Shown: positions 23,821 to 32,653 of the stretch, piece by piece
Layout: each line of letters starts with the position of its first letter
Position numbering within the stretch: the first letter of the stretch is position 1
Assembly: GCA_903859815.1 (NCBI GenBank)
Contig: CAIOOA010000250.1
Coordinates: 1 to 32,653 of the forward strand
Direction of reading: 5' to 3'
Length of the DNA: 32,653 nucleotides
DNA from: an uncultured Methylococcaceae bacterium
GTDB lineage: Bacteria; Pseudomonadota; Gammaproteobacteria; Methylococcales; Methylococcaceae
The notes under the pieces: generated by a model
Databases searched by the model: none
Seen by the model: only the letters and a program-made list of their open reading frames with translations
Told to the model about the DNA's origin: nothing
Translations under genes and position numbers: made by a program

Positions 23821-25178
23821 AAATCTACCCTATTCCGAAGTGCTTCGATGACACGCTCCATGTGTTGGCTGCGTGAACCCTTAACCAACAAAGCCACATC
23901 TTGTTTTAATTCTGATTGTAATCCTACGATCAATTCTTCTTGGCGAGGGTAATACTGTGCGCCTGGCCCAAAGGCTTCAACCGCTTTGTCTGCAAGAGGG
24001 CCGGTTGCAAACAATCTTGCCACACCCAGAGACAGGGCGAGCTTGCCAAGTTCTGCATGAAATTCGGCGCTGGTTTCGCCCAGTTCCCCAAAAGCCCCCA
24101 AGGCGACCCACGGCTGCCCAGGCATTTCCAACAAAACTTCCAAGGCAGCCTTGAACGAAGAGGGGTTGGCATTATAGGTGTCGTTGATGAGTAATGCCCC
24201 GTTGGCAGCCCGATCAGGTTGGATGCGGCCCGAAACTGGAACCAAGCGCGACAAGCCTTCCTTGATTTGTTCGACGGCCACGCCCAAAGCCAAGCAGGTT
24301 GCCGCTGCTGCCAACGCATTTGCCACATTATGGCGACCTGCCAAGTTCAAGGCGATATCATGTTTTCTGTCCAAATATGCGTAGCTAAAGCGGGTCTTGA
24401 AACTGTCGCCTTCCCAACTGACCGTGACGGAATCTGCAAAGCCCCTCACATCGGCTACTTCAGAAAAGCCAAAACTAATTACCCTGCGAGTACCGGCAAG
24501 TTCAGTCCAATAGCCAAAGAACCGATCATCGGCATTCAAAATGGCAGTGCCTTCCGGGGGTAAGGCCGTGATGATCTCGCCCTTGCCCTTGGCGATTCCC
24601 TCACGACTGCCAAAGCCCTCCAAATGGGCTTCGCCGGCATTGGTGATGAGCGCCACATCGGGTTTTGCCAAGGCTGCCACATAGGCAATCTCACCCTGAT
24701 GGTTGGCACCCATTTCTATCACCCCGAAACGGTGTTCTTGAGTAAGGCCCATCAGGGTAAGGGGTACGCCAAAATCATTGTTTAGATTGCCGCGAGTGTT
24801 CAAAACCTTGGCGTTGACCGACAAGATGGCGGCAATCATTTCTTTGGCCGTGGTTTTGCCATTGCTCCCAGTCAGCCCCACAATCTGTCCGGCAAAGTGT
24901 TTGCGCCATGCGGAACCCAGTTGACCGAGTGCGATACGGGAGTCGGCAACACACACTTGGGGCAAGGAACAATCGACCCAGCGTTCGACTATCGCGGCGC
25001 AAGCACCTTGTTCGGCGGCTTGGCTAAGAAAGTTATGAGCATCGAAACGCTGTCCGCTAATGGCAATGAATAAATCACCCGGCTTCAATGTCCTTGTATC
25101 GATGCTGACCGCATTGAACTCAGCGTCCTCACCCTTCATTTCACCCGCAACCATAGGCTTAAGTTCGCTCAGGCGCAT
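23811..25178 (-). CDS. murF: UDP-MurNAc-tripeptide--D-alanyl-D-alanine ligase MurF (455 aa)
   Basis: A cytoplasmic Mur ligase adding D-Ala-D-Ala, made by the ligase encoded downstream, to the tripeptide. Motifs are [18 protein letters not shown] in the N-terminal domain, [16 protein letters not shown] for ATP, NANAGE-type [39 protein letters not shown] and a C-terminal [16 protein letters not shown]. The ATG at 25178 has a strong GGAGGA 5 bases upstream and overlaps murE by 10 bp. A frame open to 25211 lies inside murE. Confidence 0.98.
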   Translation of the reverse strand: MRLSELKPMVAGEMKGEDAEFNAVSIDTRTLKPGDLFIAISGQRFDAHNFLSQAAEQGACAAIVERWVDCSLPQVCVADSRIALGQLGSAWRKHFAGQIVGLTGSNGKTTAKEMIAAILSVNAKVLNTRGNLNNDFGVPLTLMGLTQEHRFGVIEMGANHQGEIAYVAALAKPDVALITNAGEAHLEGFGSREGIAKGKGEIITALPPEGTAILNADDRFFGYWTELAGTRRVISFGFSEVADVRGFADSVTVSWEGDSFKTRFSYAYLDRKHDIALNLAGRHNVANALAAAATCLALGVAVEQIKEGLSRLVPVSGRIQPDRAANGALLINDTYNANPSSFKAALEVLLEMPGQPWVALGAFGELGETSAEFHAELGKLALSLGVARLFATGPLADKAVEAFGPGAQYYPRQEELIVGLQSELKQDVALLVKGSRSQHMERVIEALRNRVDLCC

Positions 25179-26698
25179 ACGCTCCTCCGTTTTTCGGCAA
25201 GGCCAAGCCATTGGGTAACGACCTCACGGTCACTAAAGGGTTGTTTAACCCCCTTGATTTCTTGGGTATCCTCGTGGCCTTTGCCAGCAATCAGCAGCAC
25301 ATCGTCAGGGCCAAGTTGTTCCAAGGCGTAGGTTATCGCCAAGTGCCGGTCACGTTGGACGGTGATGTCTCGCCGTTTGCAACCGCCGATGATGTCCGCG
25401 ATGATGGCATCCCCGTCCTCGGAACGTGGGTTGTCGTCGGTTAAAATCACATGGTTTGCCAAGCTTTCTGCGATAGAACCCATTTGCGGACGTTTGCCGC
25501 GGTCCCTGTCACCCCCACAGCCAAATACGACCCATAACAAGCCCCTACAATGAAGCCTAAGGCTGGATAGGGCCTTTTCAAGTGCATCGGGGGTATGGGC
25601 ATAATCGACAACGGCGGTTGCGCCTTGGTCGGAGCAAAACCGCTCCATCCGGCCAGGCACGGCTCTGACTTTTTCCAGCCTTTGCGTGATTTCGGTCAAA
25701 GGGAATCCCTTTGCCAGCAATACCGCAATGACCCCCATTAGGTTTTCCACATTGAAGCTCCCAAACAGTGGGGCGAAAATACGCGCCGCCTGCTTGCCAA
25801 AATGGACATCAAAGGAAATTCCGTGTTGGCTGTGTTTGATTGAAGAAGCTTGGACAATCTCAATGCCATTAACTGGGACATGGCTTTCATCCAAGGTGTA
25901 TCCAATTTTCCTGATCGGGCCTTCAGCCCGTGCCATTACAGCTTTGGCGCTTTCGTCGTCCAGATTGAAGGCGATGAATTTCAGCCCGGGCCATGAAACC
26001 AAACGCAGTTTGGCTTCCAAATAGGATTCCATGGTCAAATGGTAGTCCAAGTGATCGCGGCTAAGGTTGGTGAACAAGCCGCCTTCGAAGCGGATTCCAT
26101 TCAGTCTACCTTGGTGGAGTCCATGGGAAGATGCTTCCATTGCCACAGTGGCGAATGAGCGAGCGCGTAATTTTGCCAATAGGCAATGAACTTCGATGGC
26201 ATCCGGTGTTGTGTGGTCGGTCGGATGCAGTGAGCCAGGCAGACCCCAACCCAGGGTGCCGACAACTGCCGACGGCCCATTATGTGCCAAGGCGGAGGCG
26301 AGAAAATGACTGCACGAGGTTTTGCCATTGGTGCCAGTGATGCCAATTACATCCATGTGCAATGAAGGCTCGCCGAAAAAGCGATCGGCGATGAACCCGA
26401 TACGCTGGCCCAAGTCATTGACCGGTAAGCACGGAATGCTCAGGTTGGCGGGGACTAGGTTGGCACCGCCTGCTGCTGGATCGTAAAGGATCGCGCAAGC
26501 ACCCGCAGCGGCGGCAGCTTCTGCGTGTCTGATGCCATGGGATTGACTACCAGCCAAGGCGAAAAACAAATCACCCGGCTGGACTTTTCTGCTATCAAGG
26601 CAAAGCCCTTTAACTTCCATGGCAGAGTCACCGGCAATATCCGCCCATCCAGCCAGAAGCTGGGATAGTGGTAGGCCGGTTACTCGCAAATTCGTCAT
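25169..26698 (-). CDS. murE: UDP-MurNAc-L-Ala-D-Glu--meso-diaminopimelate ligase MurE (509 aa)
   Basis: A cytoplasmic Mur ligase adding the third stem residue. The motifs are GLCLDSRKVQPGDLFFAL (31-48), the ATP loop TGTNGKTS (121-128), MEASSHGLHQGRL, RDHLDYH and YAHTPDALEKAL. DDNPR at 421-425 is the signature that selects meso-diaminopimelate rather than lysine, as expected for a Gram-negative. The ATG at 26698 overlaps the ftsI stop as ATGA, with AAGGA about 10 bases upstream. The length is slightly above the usual 495. Confidence 0.98.
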   Translation of the reverse strand: MTNLRVTGLPLSQLLAGWADIAGDSAMEVKGLCLDSRKVQPGDLFFALAGSQSHGIRHAEAAAAAGACAILYDPAAGGANLVPANLSIPCLPVNDLGQRIGFIADRFFGEPSLHMDVIGITGTNGKTSCSHFLASALAHNGPSAVVGTLGWGLPGSLHPTDHTTPDAIEVHCLLAKLRARSFATVAMEASSHGLHQGRLNGIRFEGGLFTNLSRDHLDYHLTMESYLEAKLRLVSWPGLKFIAFNLDDESAKAVMARAEGPIRKIGYTLDESHVPVNGIEIVQASSIKHSQHGISFDVHFGKQAARIFAPLFGSFNVENLMGVIAVLLAKGFPLTEITQRLEKVRAVPGRMERFCSDQGATAVVDYAHTPDALEKALSSLRLHCRGLLWVVFGCGGDRDRGKRPQMGSIAESLANHVILTDDNPRSEDGDAIIADIIGGCKRRDITVQRDRHLAITYALEQLGPDDVLLIAGKGHEDTQEIKGVKQPFSDREVVTQWLGLAEKRRSVCA

Positions 26699-28416
26699 AT
26701 GACGCCATCCTTGACAGCAACCAATGGGGGTTGTGCCTCTTGGTCCGGTGGGATGTTCAGCAATCTTAAAGCACCCTCCATGACGCTGGAGAAGACGGGG
26801 GCTGAAACCGCACCGCCGTAATACTCACCGGCGGAAGGCTCGTCAATCATGACTATCATCACCAACCTAGGGTCGCTGGCCGGTGCCATACCTGCAAATA
26901 AAGCAAGATAGCTGTTGTCAGTATAGCCGCCACGCGAACCGATTTTCTTCACCGTGCCGGTTTTTCCGGCAACCCGGAAACCATTGACGCTGGCCTTGAG
27001 GGCGGTGCCTTCGCGAGAAACCACATTCTCCAGCATCGAACGCACGCTGATGGCTGTTTTAGACGACATGATCTGATGGGTTTCAACTGGCTTGTCGCGT
27101 TTTAATAGTCCAACCATAGGCATCACGCCGTCATTTGCCAATGCCAGATAAGCGCGGCCAAGTTGCAGCAAAGAGGTGGACAAGCCATAACCGAATGCCA
27201 TCGTTGCTTTTTGGAAAGGCCGCCATTGGTTGTGATCGGACGACAAGCGTCCGCTGGTTTCACCGGGGAAACCGGTTTCCAAAGGCTGTCCGAAGCCTAG
27301 ATTATTGTAGAAAGCCCAAAATTTGCTTGAAGGCAGATTCAGCGCAATTTTCGAAACGCCGACATTGCTGGATTTTTGCAAGATATGGGCTACATCCAAC
27401 GCCCCATAATTATGCGTATCTTTGACCACATTCGGCCCAATGTGCATGGGGGATGTATCGAAGACAGTGGTTTGCTTGACTGTGCCCAATTCCATCGCAC
27501 AGGCGACGACAAACGGTTTTATCGTGGAGCCAGGTTCAAACACGTCGGTCATTGCGCGGTTGCGGGATACATTGCCGCTAATTTTGACTCGGCTGTTTGG
27601 GTTGAATGAGGGTTGGTTTACCATTGCCAGCACCTCGCCATTCTTGGCATCCAGCAATACTAGAGAGCCCGAACGGGCTTTGTTCTGGATGACCGCTTTC
27701 TTAAGCTCGCGGTAGGCTAAATACTGGAGGCGCTGGTCGATGCTCAACGAAAGATCCTTGCCGGGCTCGGGCAAACGCACATTTTCCAAGTCTTCAATGA
27801 CATGCCCTTTGCCATCGCGCATGATCCATTTTTGTCCGGGAATACCTTTGAGCCAATCGTTATGGGCCAATTCCATGCCTTCCTGCCCGTCATCTTCGAG
27901 ATTGTTGAAGCCGATTAAATGAGCGGTGACTTCACCGGCTGGGTAGTAGCGGCGGAACTCGCGATCTGCGTAGACACCCGATAGGCCCAAGGCAATCGCT
28001 TGGTCAGCCAGTTCCGGGCTAATCCTTCTTTTTATGTAAATGAAACCTCGGCTGGAGTCATCGATACGTTCGTGAATCTCCTTGGTGGATATCCCCAATA
28101 CGTCAGCAAGCGATTTGATGTCCCTTTCCGAGCCATCGAATTCTTTGGGGTTGATCCAAACCGATTTGACGGGTGTGCTGATTGCCAGCAATTCACCGCT
28201 TCGGTCTAGCAGGCGTCCACGGTGGGCAGCCACCGACACTAGGCCATCATGCCGTATGTGGCCCTCATGTTGCAGGAATTGCCTATCCAATACTTGCAGA
28301 TTGACTGCTCTTGCCACAAGGACAAGCATGCCAAACATCAGAGCGCCGAGGAGGACACTCCATCGTTTGGAATAATCGTTTTCCACTGTCATTCTGGGGC
28401 GTACAACTTTTATCAT
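26695..28416 (-). CDS. ftsI: Septal peptidoglycan transpeptidase FtsI (PBP3), 573 aa
   Basis: A bitopic class B penicillin-binding protein that crosslinks septal peptidoglycan with FtsW. A short basic tail leads into a membrane helix at about 20-40 (LLGALMFGMLVLVARAVNL). The pedestal domain starts at HRGRLLDRSGELLAIS. The transpeptidase active site is S297-T-I-K300, with S349-S-N351 and K485-T-G487. The family length is 560-590. The ATG at 28416 has AGGT upstream; the one at 28392 has no ribosome site. It follows ftsL by 15 bp. Confidence 0.99.
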   Translation of the reverse strand: MIKVVRPRMTVENDYSKRWSVLLGALMFGMLVLVARAVNLQVLDRQFLQHEGHIRHDGLVSVAAHRGRLLDRSGELLAISTPVKSVWINPKEFDGSERDIKSLADVLGISTKEIHERIDDSSRGFIYIKRRISPELADQAIALGLSGVYADREFRRYYPAGEVTAHLIGFNNLEDDGQEGMELAHNDWLKGIPGQKWIMRDGKGHVIEDLENVRLPEPGKDLSLSIDQRLQYLAYRELKKAVIQNKARSGSLVLLDAKNGEVLAMVNQPSFNPNSRVKISGNVSRNRAMTDVFEPGSTIKPFVVACAMELGTVKQTTVFDTSPMHIGPNVVKDTHNYGALDVAHILQKSSNVGVSKIALNLPSSKFWAFYNNLGFGQPLETGFPGETSGRLSSDHNQWRPFQKATMAFGYGLSTSLLQLGRAYLALANDGVMPMVGLLKRDKPVETHQIMSSKTAISVRSMLENVVSREGTALKASVNGFRVAGKTGTVKKIGSRGGYTDNSYLALFAGMAPASDPRLVMIVMIDEPSAGEYYGGAVSAPVFSSVMEGALRLLNIPPDQEAQPPLVAVKDGVI

Positions 28417-28431
28417 CGCCAGACCTGTGCG

Positions 28432-28689
28432 TTAAGGTTTGATGTAAATTATCGAATCTCTTTGCGGCATTCCCATGCCCAATCGACCGCGCGCCAATTT
28501 TTCAATTCGGCTATGTTCGGCCCACGTGTTTTGTTCCAATTGAAGCTGACCCAACTCCATATCATAGGCTTCCAATTCCTGCCCTATCCGGTTCTTGTCG
28601 TCGTTTAACATCCGCCACCGGTGAATTGTGTATTCTACACATAGGGCAGATGCCACTAAAATCACTAGCAAAACCATTACTCTTCTCAT
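28432..28689 (-). CDS. ftsL: Cell division protein FtsL (85 aa)
   Basis: A small bitopic divisome protein that forms a periplasmic coiled coil with FtsB and binds FtsQ. Residues 4-20 ([17 protein letters not shown]) are the membrane helix. Residues 25-75 show heptad-like leucine spacing ([29 protein letters not shown]) and end with the [10 protein letters not shown] motif common in gammaproteobacterial FtsL. The ATG overlaps the rsmH stop as ATGA, and GGAGAG lies upstream. It sits in the fixed dcw position between rsmH and ftsI. Confidence 0.95.
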   Translation of the reverse strand: MRRVMVLLVILVASALCVEYTIHRWRMLNDDKNRIGQELEAYDMELGQLQLEQNTWAEHSRIEKLARGRLGMGMPQRDSIIYIKP

Positions 28690-29618
28690 GCAACCACTCT
28701 CTCCGCGACGCGCAATACGGCGCTTCGTGCCCTAATGTTCATACTCAATTCTTCCTCGGAAGGCATTCTTGCTTTGCCCACGGCCTTCAGCGTCGGCTCA
28801 TGCGTTTGTAACAAGGGCAGGCGTTTCGGGGTAGGCTTCCCGCGTTCCTGTTCTCGAATAAAATGCTTGACGATCCTATCTTCCAGAGAATGGAATGAAA
28901 TCACCACCAAGCGTCCCCCAAAGGCCAATACATTCAGAGTTTTCTTTAACCCAGCCTCCAATTCATCCAACTCGCTGTTGACCGCGATACGGATCGCCTG
29001 AAAACTGCGCGTCGCCGGGTGTTTGTGCTTTTCCCGAAGCGGGACTGCCCTTTCAATCAGCGTAGCCAGTTGCCGGGTGGTCTCTATTGGCCTCGCTTCC
29101 ACAATCGCCTTGGCGATACGCTTGGCAAACCTTTCTTCGCCATAGGTTTTTAACACTCGGATCATTTCGTTTTCATCTGTTAAAGTCAGCCATTCAGAGG
29201 CTGTTTTTCCTTTGCTATTGTCCATGCGCATATCGAGTGGCCCGTCGCGGAGAAAGCTGAAACCCCGCTCAGCTTCGTCCAATTGCGGAGATGACACGCC
29301 CAAATCCATCAAAACCCCGTCAATCTTGCCTGCAACCCCAAGTTGTTCGGCGTATTGTTGCAATTCCACAAAGCTTCCATGTATCAGGTTGAAACGTGGA
29401 TCTTGCAAAAGAGCCTTGGCCTCCACTGAATGCAGCGCGGCAGGGTCTTTGTCCATTGCCAATAACCGACCGGTTGCTCCTAAATGACGCAAAATCGACG
29501 CACTATGGCCTCCGCGACCGAATGTGCAATCGATGTAAATGCCGTCATGTTTGATCGAAAGCGCATCCAACACTTCCGTCATCATGACAGGTGTATGTAA
29601 TTCATTGAAATTAAGCAT
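28686..29618 (-). CDS. rsmH: 16S rRNA m4C1402 methyltransferase RsmH (310 aa)
   Basis: Also known as MraW. It transfers a methyl from S-adenosylmethionine to N4 of C1402 in 16S rRNA, at the ribosomal P site. The SAM loop is [16 protein letters not shown], followed by [28 protein letters not shown] and the C-terminal [16 protein letters not shown], all diagnostic. The [14 protein letters not shown]-terminus is typical. The ATG at 29618 shares one base with the mraZ stop (TAATG) and lacks its own ribosome site, so translation is probably coupled to mraZ. Confidence 0.99.
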   Translation of the reverse strand: MLNFNELHTPVMMTEVLDALSIKHDGIYIDCTFGRGGHSASILRHLGATGRLLAMDKDPAALHSVEAKALLQDPRFNLIHGSFVELQQYAEQLGVAGKIDGVLMDLGVSSPQLDEAERGFSFLRDGPLDMRMDNSKGKTASEWLTLTDENEMIRVLKTYGEERFAKRIAKAIVEARPIETTRQLATLIERAVPLREKHKHPATRSFQAIRIAVNSELDELEAGLKKTLNVLAFGGRLVVISFHSLEDRIVKHFIREQERGKPTPKRLPLLQTHEPTLKAVGKARMPSEEELSMNIRARSAVLRVAERVVA

Positions 29619-30067
29619 TAAAATGAGAGAGAGCCTAAGTCAGGCGAAACGTCGTCCGAGTTTTCTTCTTCCAGCCATTCGTCGCGGCTACGGCTCCATG
29701 TGTCTTCGTCCCATATTTCAAATTTGATTCCCTGCCCCACTAAAACCACACGCTTTTCAAGTTTTGCGAACTGTCGCAATGGCTCTGAGATTAGCACCCG
29801 CCCTTGCGCATCCAGTTCGCACTCAGTGGCATGGCCGATTAACAAACGTTGTAAACGCTTGGCGCGTTTATCCAAGCTTGATAGCTTGCTTAGCTTGCGT
29901 TCGATCTCTTCCCATTCGGGCAACGGATATAGCAAAAGACACTTGTCTGGGCTGACTGTCAACACCAATTGTTGGTCACAACACTCCCGCAACTCGGCCC
30001 GATAGCGAGTTGGCACGGCCAATCGGCCTTTTTCGTCAATGTTGATTGGATTGAAGCCTCGAAACAA
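29618..30067 (-). CDS. mraZ: Transcriptional regulator MraZ (149 aa, probable TTG start)
   Basis: An AbrB-like DNA-binding protein that forms a ring and represses the dcw promoter by binding repeated TGG boxes. The two DxxxR loops of the family are in [12 protein letters not shown] and DAQGRVLIS, one in each half. The family normally begins MFRG; here [11 protein letters not shown] begins with a TTG codon at 30067, preceded by GGGGGA about five bases away. The in-frame GTG at 30106 would add 13 lysine/glycine-rich residues encoded by the operator repeats themselves and would leave a leader of only about ten bases. The TTG start gives the usual length of about 150. Confidence 0.9.
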   Translation of the reverse strand: MFRGFNPINIDEKGRLAVPTRYRAELRECCDQQLVLTVSPDKCLLLYPLPEWEEIERKLSKLSSLDKRAKRLQRLLIGHATECELDAQGRVLISEPLRQFAKLEKRVVLVGQGIKFEIWDEDTWSRSRDEWLEEENSDDVSPDLGSLSF

Positions 30068-30080
30068 CTTAGTCCCCCGT

Positions 30081-30115
30081 CCCCATTTTTTACCATTTTT
30101 TTCCACAGTTCCCCA
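30081..30115 (-). promoter_or_regulatory. Probable MraZ operator: four TGG boxes at 10-bp spacing
   Basis: On the minus strand, pentamers TGGGG, TGGAA, TGGTA and TGGGG start at 30115, 30105, 30095 and 30085. They are exactly one helical turn apart, each pair separated by five bases. This is the TGGGN-N5 direct-repeat pattern known for MraZ sites. It lies just downstream of the -10 box and upstream of the TTG start, which fits autorepression. The two inner boxes are degenerate. Confidence 0.8.
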
Positions 30116-30123
30116 CAGAAGGC

Positions 30124-30152
30124 AATATAGAAAGCAACCCCATTTAAGTCAA
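30124..30152 (-). promoter_or_regulatory. Sigma-70 promoter of the dcw cluster
   Basis: TTGACT (30147-30152) and TATATT (30124-30129) on the minus strand are separated by 17 bp, a near-consensus promoter. The predicted start site near 30117 precedes the MraZ boxes and gives a leader of about 50 nt to the TTG at 30067. Confidence 0.85.
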
Positions 30153-30371
30153 GCGGGATTTTCACGCTTTTTGAAAAATGTGATGAGAAAAAATGATTCG
30201 AACCAGTTATCAATAGTTTAGAGTCGTCCTTTACAAGCTTGCAGACCAAAAACTTTTTAAACCAGTAGAATTGCAGGGCTAGTTTGGGAAAGCCGTAAAA
30301 CGGGGGATGATGTAATGTTTACGCAACAGCAAGCGTGTGATCACATTTGGACAGGTTTTCATCAAGAAGGC

Positions 30372-30400
30372 TTGATCAGCCGATTGTATTTTCGTATATA
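30372..30400 (+). promoter_or_regulatory. Sigma-70 promoter of recC with overlapping palindrome
   Basis: TTGATC (30372-30377) and TATATA (30395-30400) are separated by 17 bp and point toward recC, giving a leader of about 20-30 nt. The -35 box overlaps a perfect inverted repeat ATCAAG-AAGG-CTTGAT (30361-30376), which could be an operator. The rest of the 30153-30360 gap holds no gene I can support. Confidence 0.65.
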
Positions 30401-30427
30401 GAAATCAAAGAAACAGGTTTATTCTAC

Positions 30428-32653
30428 ATGAGTCCTCTTATGATCCAACTCTTTCAGTCCAATAAGCTTGAAATTTTGCTTGAACTTTTGGCAGCCACAG
30501 TTGCGTTCCCGCAACGGAATGTGCTTGCCAAGGAAACTATCGTCGTCCAAAGCAAGGGGATGGGGCGTTGGATTTCCATGGGTCTAGCCGCAAAGCATGG
30601 TATATGTGCCAATATACAATTCCCCCTCCCTGCGTCCTATCAGTGGGAGCTATTGCGGATTGCACTCGGAGACTTGCCAAAACGCTCCGCTTTTTCCCCG
30701 GAAGCTCTCACTTTCCGCCTGATGGATTGGTTATCAAAGCCGCAAAATCTTGAGCTTACCCCCGATCTGGCTAATTATCTGCAAGTAGGGGATGACGTTC
30801 GACGCTTTGAATTGGCAGCCCGCATTGCTGACCTGTTCGACCAATACCTCGTTTATCGACCCGACTGGGTAGCAGCTTGGGAAAGAGGGAATACCCTAGG
30901 TTTAGGTTCGGATGAGGGTTGGCAGTCTTTGCTTTGGCGAGAAATGGTATCCTGTGTACAAGAACCCCACCGCGCCAACCTGATTGAACATTTGTTGCAA
31001 ATGCTTGATAGTGGAGGGATCCAAGCGCGATTGCCTGAACGATTATTATTGTTTGGCATATCTTCGCTACCCCCGGTTTTTTTGCAAATTATCAAGGAAT
31101 TGGCTAAGCATTGTCAGGTTGCGCTGTTTGTGCTTAATCCTTGCCGCCAGTCCTGGGGGGATATTCATGACAGCCTTGAAATTGCCAAGTTGGCTGGTGA
31201 AGACGATCCCGAAGATTTGTACTTGGAGGAAGGCAATCCATTGCTGGCATCGTTGGGCAAGCAAGGGCGGGAGTTTTTTGACGGTTTATTGGAGGAATCG
31301 CCTGAACTTATCGATCTGTTTGATGAACCAGATTCAGAAGGTCAAAACTTGTTGCATACATTGCAAGCCGACATACTCAATCTGGTGGATCGGAATCCCC
31401 ATGTAATACTTGAACATAATGACGACTCGGATGACGCTGTAAGGGCTAGGTCTCAACATCGTCAACTGATTGCCATGCATGATCGATCGCTACAAGTTCA
31501 TGTGTGCCATAGCCCCATGCGGGAGGTGGAAGTGTTGCGCGACCAATTGCTGGCGATGCTCGACCGAGACCCTACGCTAAACCTTGACGACATTGCCGTT
31601 TTGACCCCCGACATAGCCTTTTACACGCCCTACATTGAAGCGGTGTTCGGCACGGCGGAAACCGCCACCAGAATCCCTTACGGCATTGCCGACCGGGCTT
31701 CGAAAAGCGAACAATCACTCAAAGACACTTTTTTAAGATTCCTCGATTTGGCAAATTCCCGATTTGAAGCCGAATGGGTGTTGGATTTTTTAGAACAAGC
31801 ATTTGTGCGCAACCGTTTCGGGATAGTGGCAGACGATCTTCCAGCCATTCACTCAGTTGTGCGCGGAACCCATATTTGCTGGGGCAAGGATGCTAAGCAT
31901 CGCGCCTCACTGGGTTTGCCGGCAGAATCACTCCACACATGGACGGAGGGATTGCAAAGAATGATGTTGGGTTATGCCTTGCCGCGATCAGTCGCCGAGG
32001 ATGGAATCCCTATTTTCCATGAAGTTTTGCCCTTTGACGACTTGGAGGGCAGTTTGGCTCAAATGCTGGGACGGTTTGCCGAGTTTGTGGAAACCCTAAT
32101 GTCATTCAGTGAACAGTTAAAACCCAGTCGCACTATGACCGAGTGGATTGATCTATTTGCCCGGATCATTGAAAGCCTGATTTTGCCAAGTTCGGAAGAA
32201 GAGGTTGAAAGTCTGCAAAGGCTACGCGATGCATTGGAGCTATTAGGCGTACTGGTGGAAATGTCAGATTTTTCATCCCCTGTCGATTCAATCGTGGTCA
32301 AACGCTGGTTGGCTGACCAGTTAAACGTAGAATCCGGTGGTGGGTTTCTGACGGGTGGCGTCACTTTCTGTGCGATGGTGCCTATGCGTAGCTTGCCTTT
32401 CAAAGTCATTTGCCTGCTTGGGCTAAACGATGATGCTTTTCCCCGCCGTCAACACCCAAAAGGATTTGACTTGATCTCACGCCATCCCCGTCGGGGGGAC
32501 CGTTCCAGGCGGTTAGATGACCGTTATCTTTTCCTGGAGACCTTACTGTCGGCCCGAGAAACTCTATACATTAGCTATGTCGGGCGAAACATTCGCGACA
32601 ATGGGGTGGTTCCTCCCTCGGTGTTGGTTGCCGATCTGTTGGATGCTGTTCAA
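30428..32653 (+). CDS. recC: Exodeoxyribonuclease V gamma subunit RecC, 5' part (742 codons, runs off the window)
   Basis: RecC is the scaffold and Chi-recognising subunit of RecBCD, which processes double-strand breaks and degrades foreign DNA. The frame is open from the ATG at 30428 to the window end without a stop. Recognisable stretches are LFQSNKLEILLELLA at the start, ETIVVQSKGMGRWISMGLA, GICANIQFPLPASYQWELLR, RFELAARIADLFDQYLVYRPDW, LLLFGISSLPP, VHVCHSPMREVEVLRDQLL, GVTFCAMVPMRSLPFKVICLLGLND and FPRRQHPKGFDL. Full-length RecC is about 1100-1200 residues, so roughly a third is missing. A second in-frame ATG at 30440 (MIQLFQSNK) fits family starts equally well; neither has a strong ribosome site. 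It is divergent from mraZ, and recB and recD would be expected downstream outside the window. Confidence 0.96.
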   Translation, partial: MSPLMIQLFQSNKLEILLELLAATVAFPQRNVLAKETIVVQSKGMGRWISMGLAAKHGICANIQFPLPASYQWELLRIALGDLPKRSAFSPEALTFRLMDWLSKPQNLELTPDLANYLQVGDDVRRFELAARIADLFDQYLVYRPDWVAAWERGNTLGLGSDEGWQSLLWREMVSCVQEPHRANLIEHLLQMLDSGGIQARLPERLLLFGISSLPPVFLQIIKELAKHCQVALFVLNPCRQSWGDIHDSLEIAKLAGEDDPEDLYLEEGNPLLASLGKQGREFFDGLLEESPELIDLFDEPDSEGQNLLHTLQADILNLVDRNPHVILEHNDDSDDAVRARSQHRQLIAMHDRSLQVHVCHSPMREVEVLRDQLLAMLDRDPTLNLDDIAVLTPDIAFYTPYIEAVFGTAETATRIPYGIADRASKSEQSLKDTFLRFLDLANSRFEAEWVLDFLEQAFVRNRFGIVADDLPAIHSVVRGTHICWGKDAKHRASLGLPAESLHTWTEGLQRMMLGYALPRSVAEDGIPIFHEVLPFDDLEGSLAQMLGRFAEFVETLMSFSEQLKPSRTMTEWIDLFARIIESLILPSSEEEVESLQRLRDALELLGVLVEMSDFSSPVDSIVVKRWLADQLNVESGGGFLTGGVTFCAMVPMRSLPFKVICLLGLNDDAFPRRQHPKGFDLISRHPRRGDRSRRLDDRYLFLETLLSARETLYISYVGRNIRDNGVVPPSVLVADLLDAVQ

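Noticed and set aside
30336-30345. CRP site upstream of recC
   Set aside because: TGTGATCACA has the two half-sites abutting, whereas CRP needs a six-base spacer.

Overview
The window looks like part of a gammaproteobacterial chromosome. The strongest evidence is a complete division and cell wall (dcw) cluster in the canonical order mraZ-rsmH-ftsL-ftsI-murE-murF-mraY-murD-ftsW-murG-murC-murB-ddlB-ftsQ-ftsA-ftsZ-lpxC. FtsZ ends in the gammaproteobacterial tail LDIPAFLRRQAD, MurE carries the meso-diaminopimelate motif DDNPR, and a DciA-like (DUF721) gene converges on lpxC. I cannot name the genus; a methanotroph-like or sulfur-oxidiser-like gammaproteobacterium is only a guess.

Layout. (1) Positions 1-2150 are repeat-rich. 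They hold six 43-bp tandem repeats, a 205-residue protein of unknown function, a REP-associated tyrosine transposase (RAYT) and an eleven-copy array of the palindromic REP element it probably acts on. (2) Positions 2151-10726 are an accessory island, all on the minus strand. In transcription order it encodes a vWA protein, a PP2C phosphatase and a Ser/Thr kinase with a zinc ribbon (the TerY-P triad arrangement). These are followed by a membrane protein with a TonB C-terminal domain, a membrane protein with a formylglycine-enzyme (FGE/sulfatase-modifying-factor) fold, and a NACHT NTPase ending in pentapeptide repeats. Several families of palindromic repeats lie between the last genes. (3) dciA (10960-11409, plus strand) and lpxC meet tail to tail. 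(4) The dcw cluster occupies 11459-30067, minus strand, tightly packed with many ATGA stop/start overlaps. Upstream of mraZ are a near-consensus promoter and four 10-bp-spaced TGG boxes that look like a MraZ operator. (5) recC starts divergently at about 30428 and runs off the window.

How it fits together. The dcw genes make and polymerise the peptidoglycan precursor (MurB-F, MraY, MurG, Ddl, FtsI, FtsW) and build the division ring (FtsZ, FtsA, FtsQ, FtsL), with LpxC for lipid A. The island is the least described part. The TonB-domain and FGE-fold proteins begin with the same roughly 95-residue helical domain, followed by one membrane segment, a coiled coil and a periplasmic domain. This suggests two alternative sensors or outputs plugged by a shared cytoplasmic adaptor into one signalling module, with the kinase/phosphatase/vWA triad as switch and the NACHT protein as possible effector. 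That coupling is inference from adjacency and domain sharing, not shown by the sequence alone.
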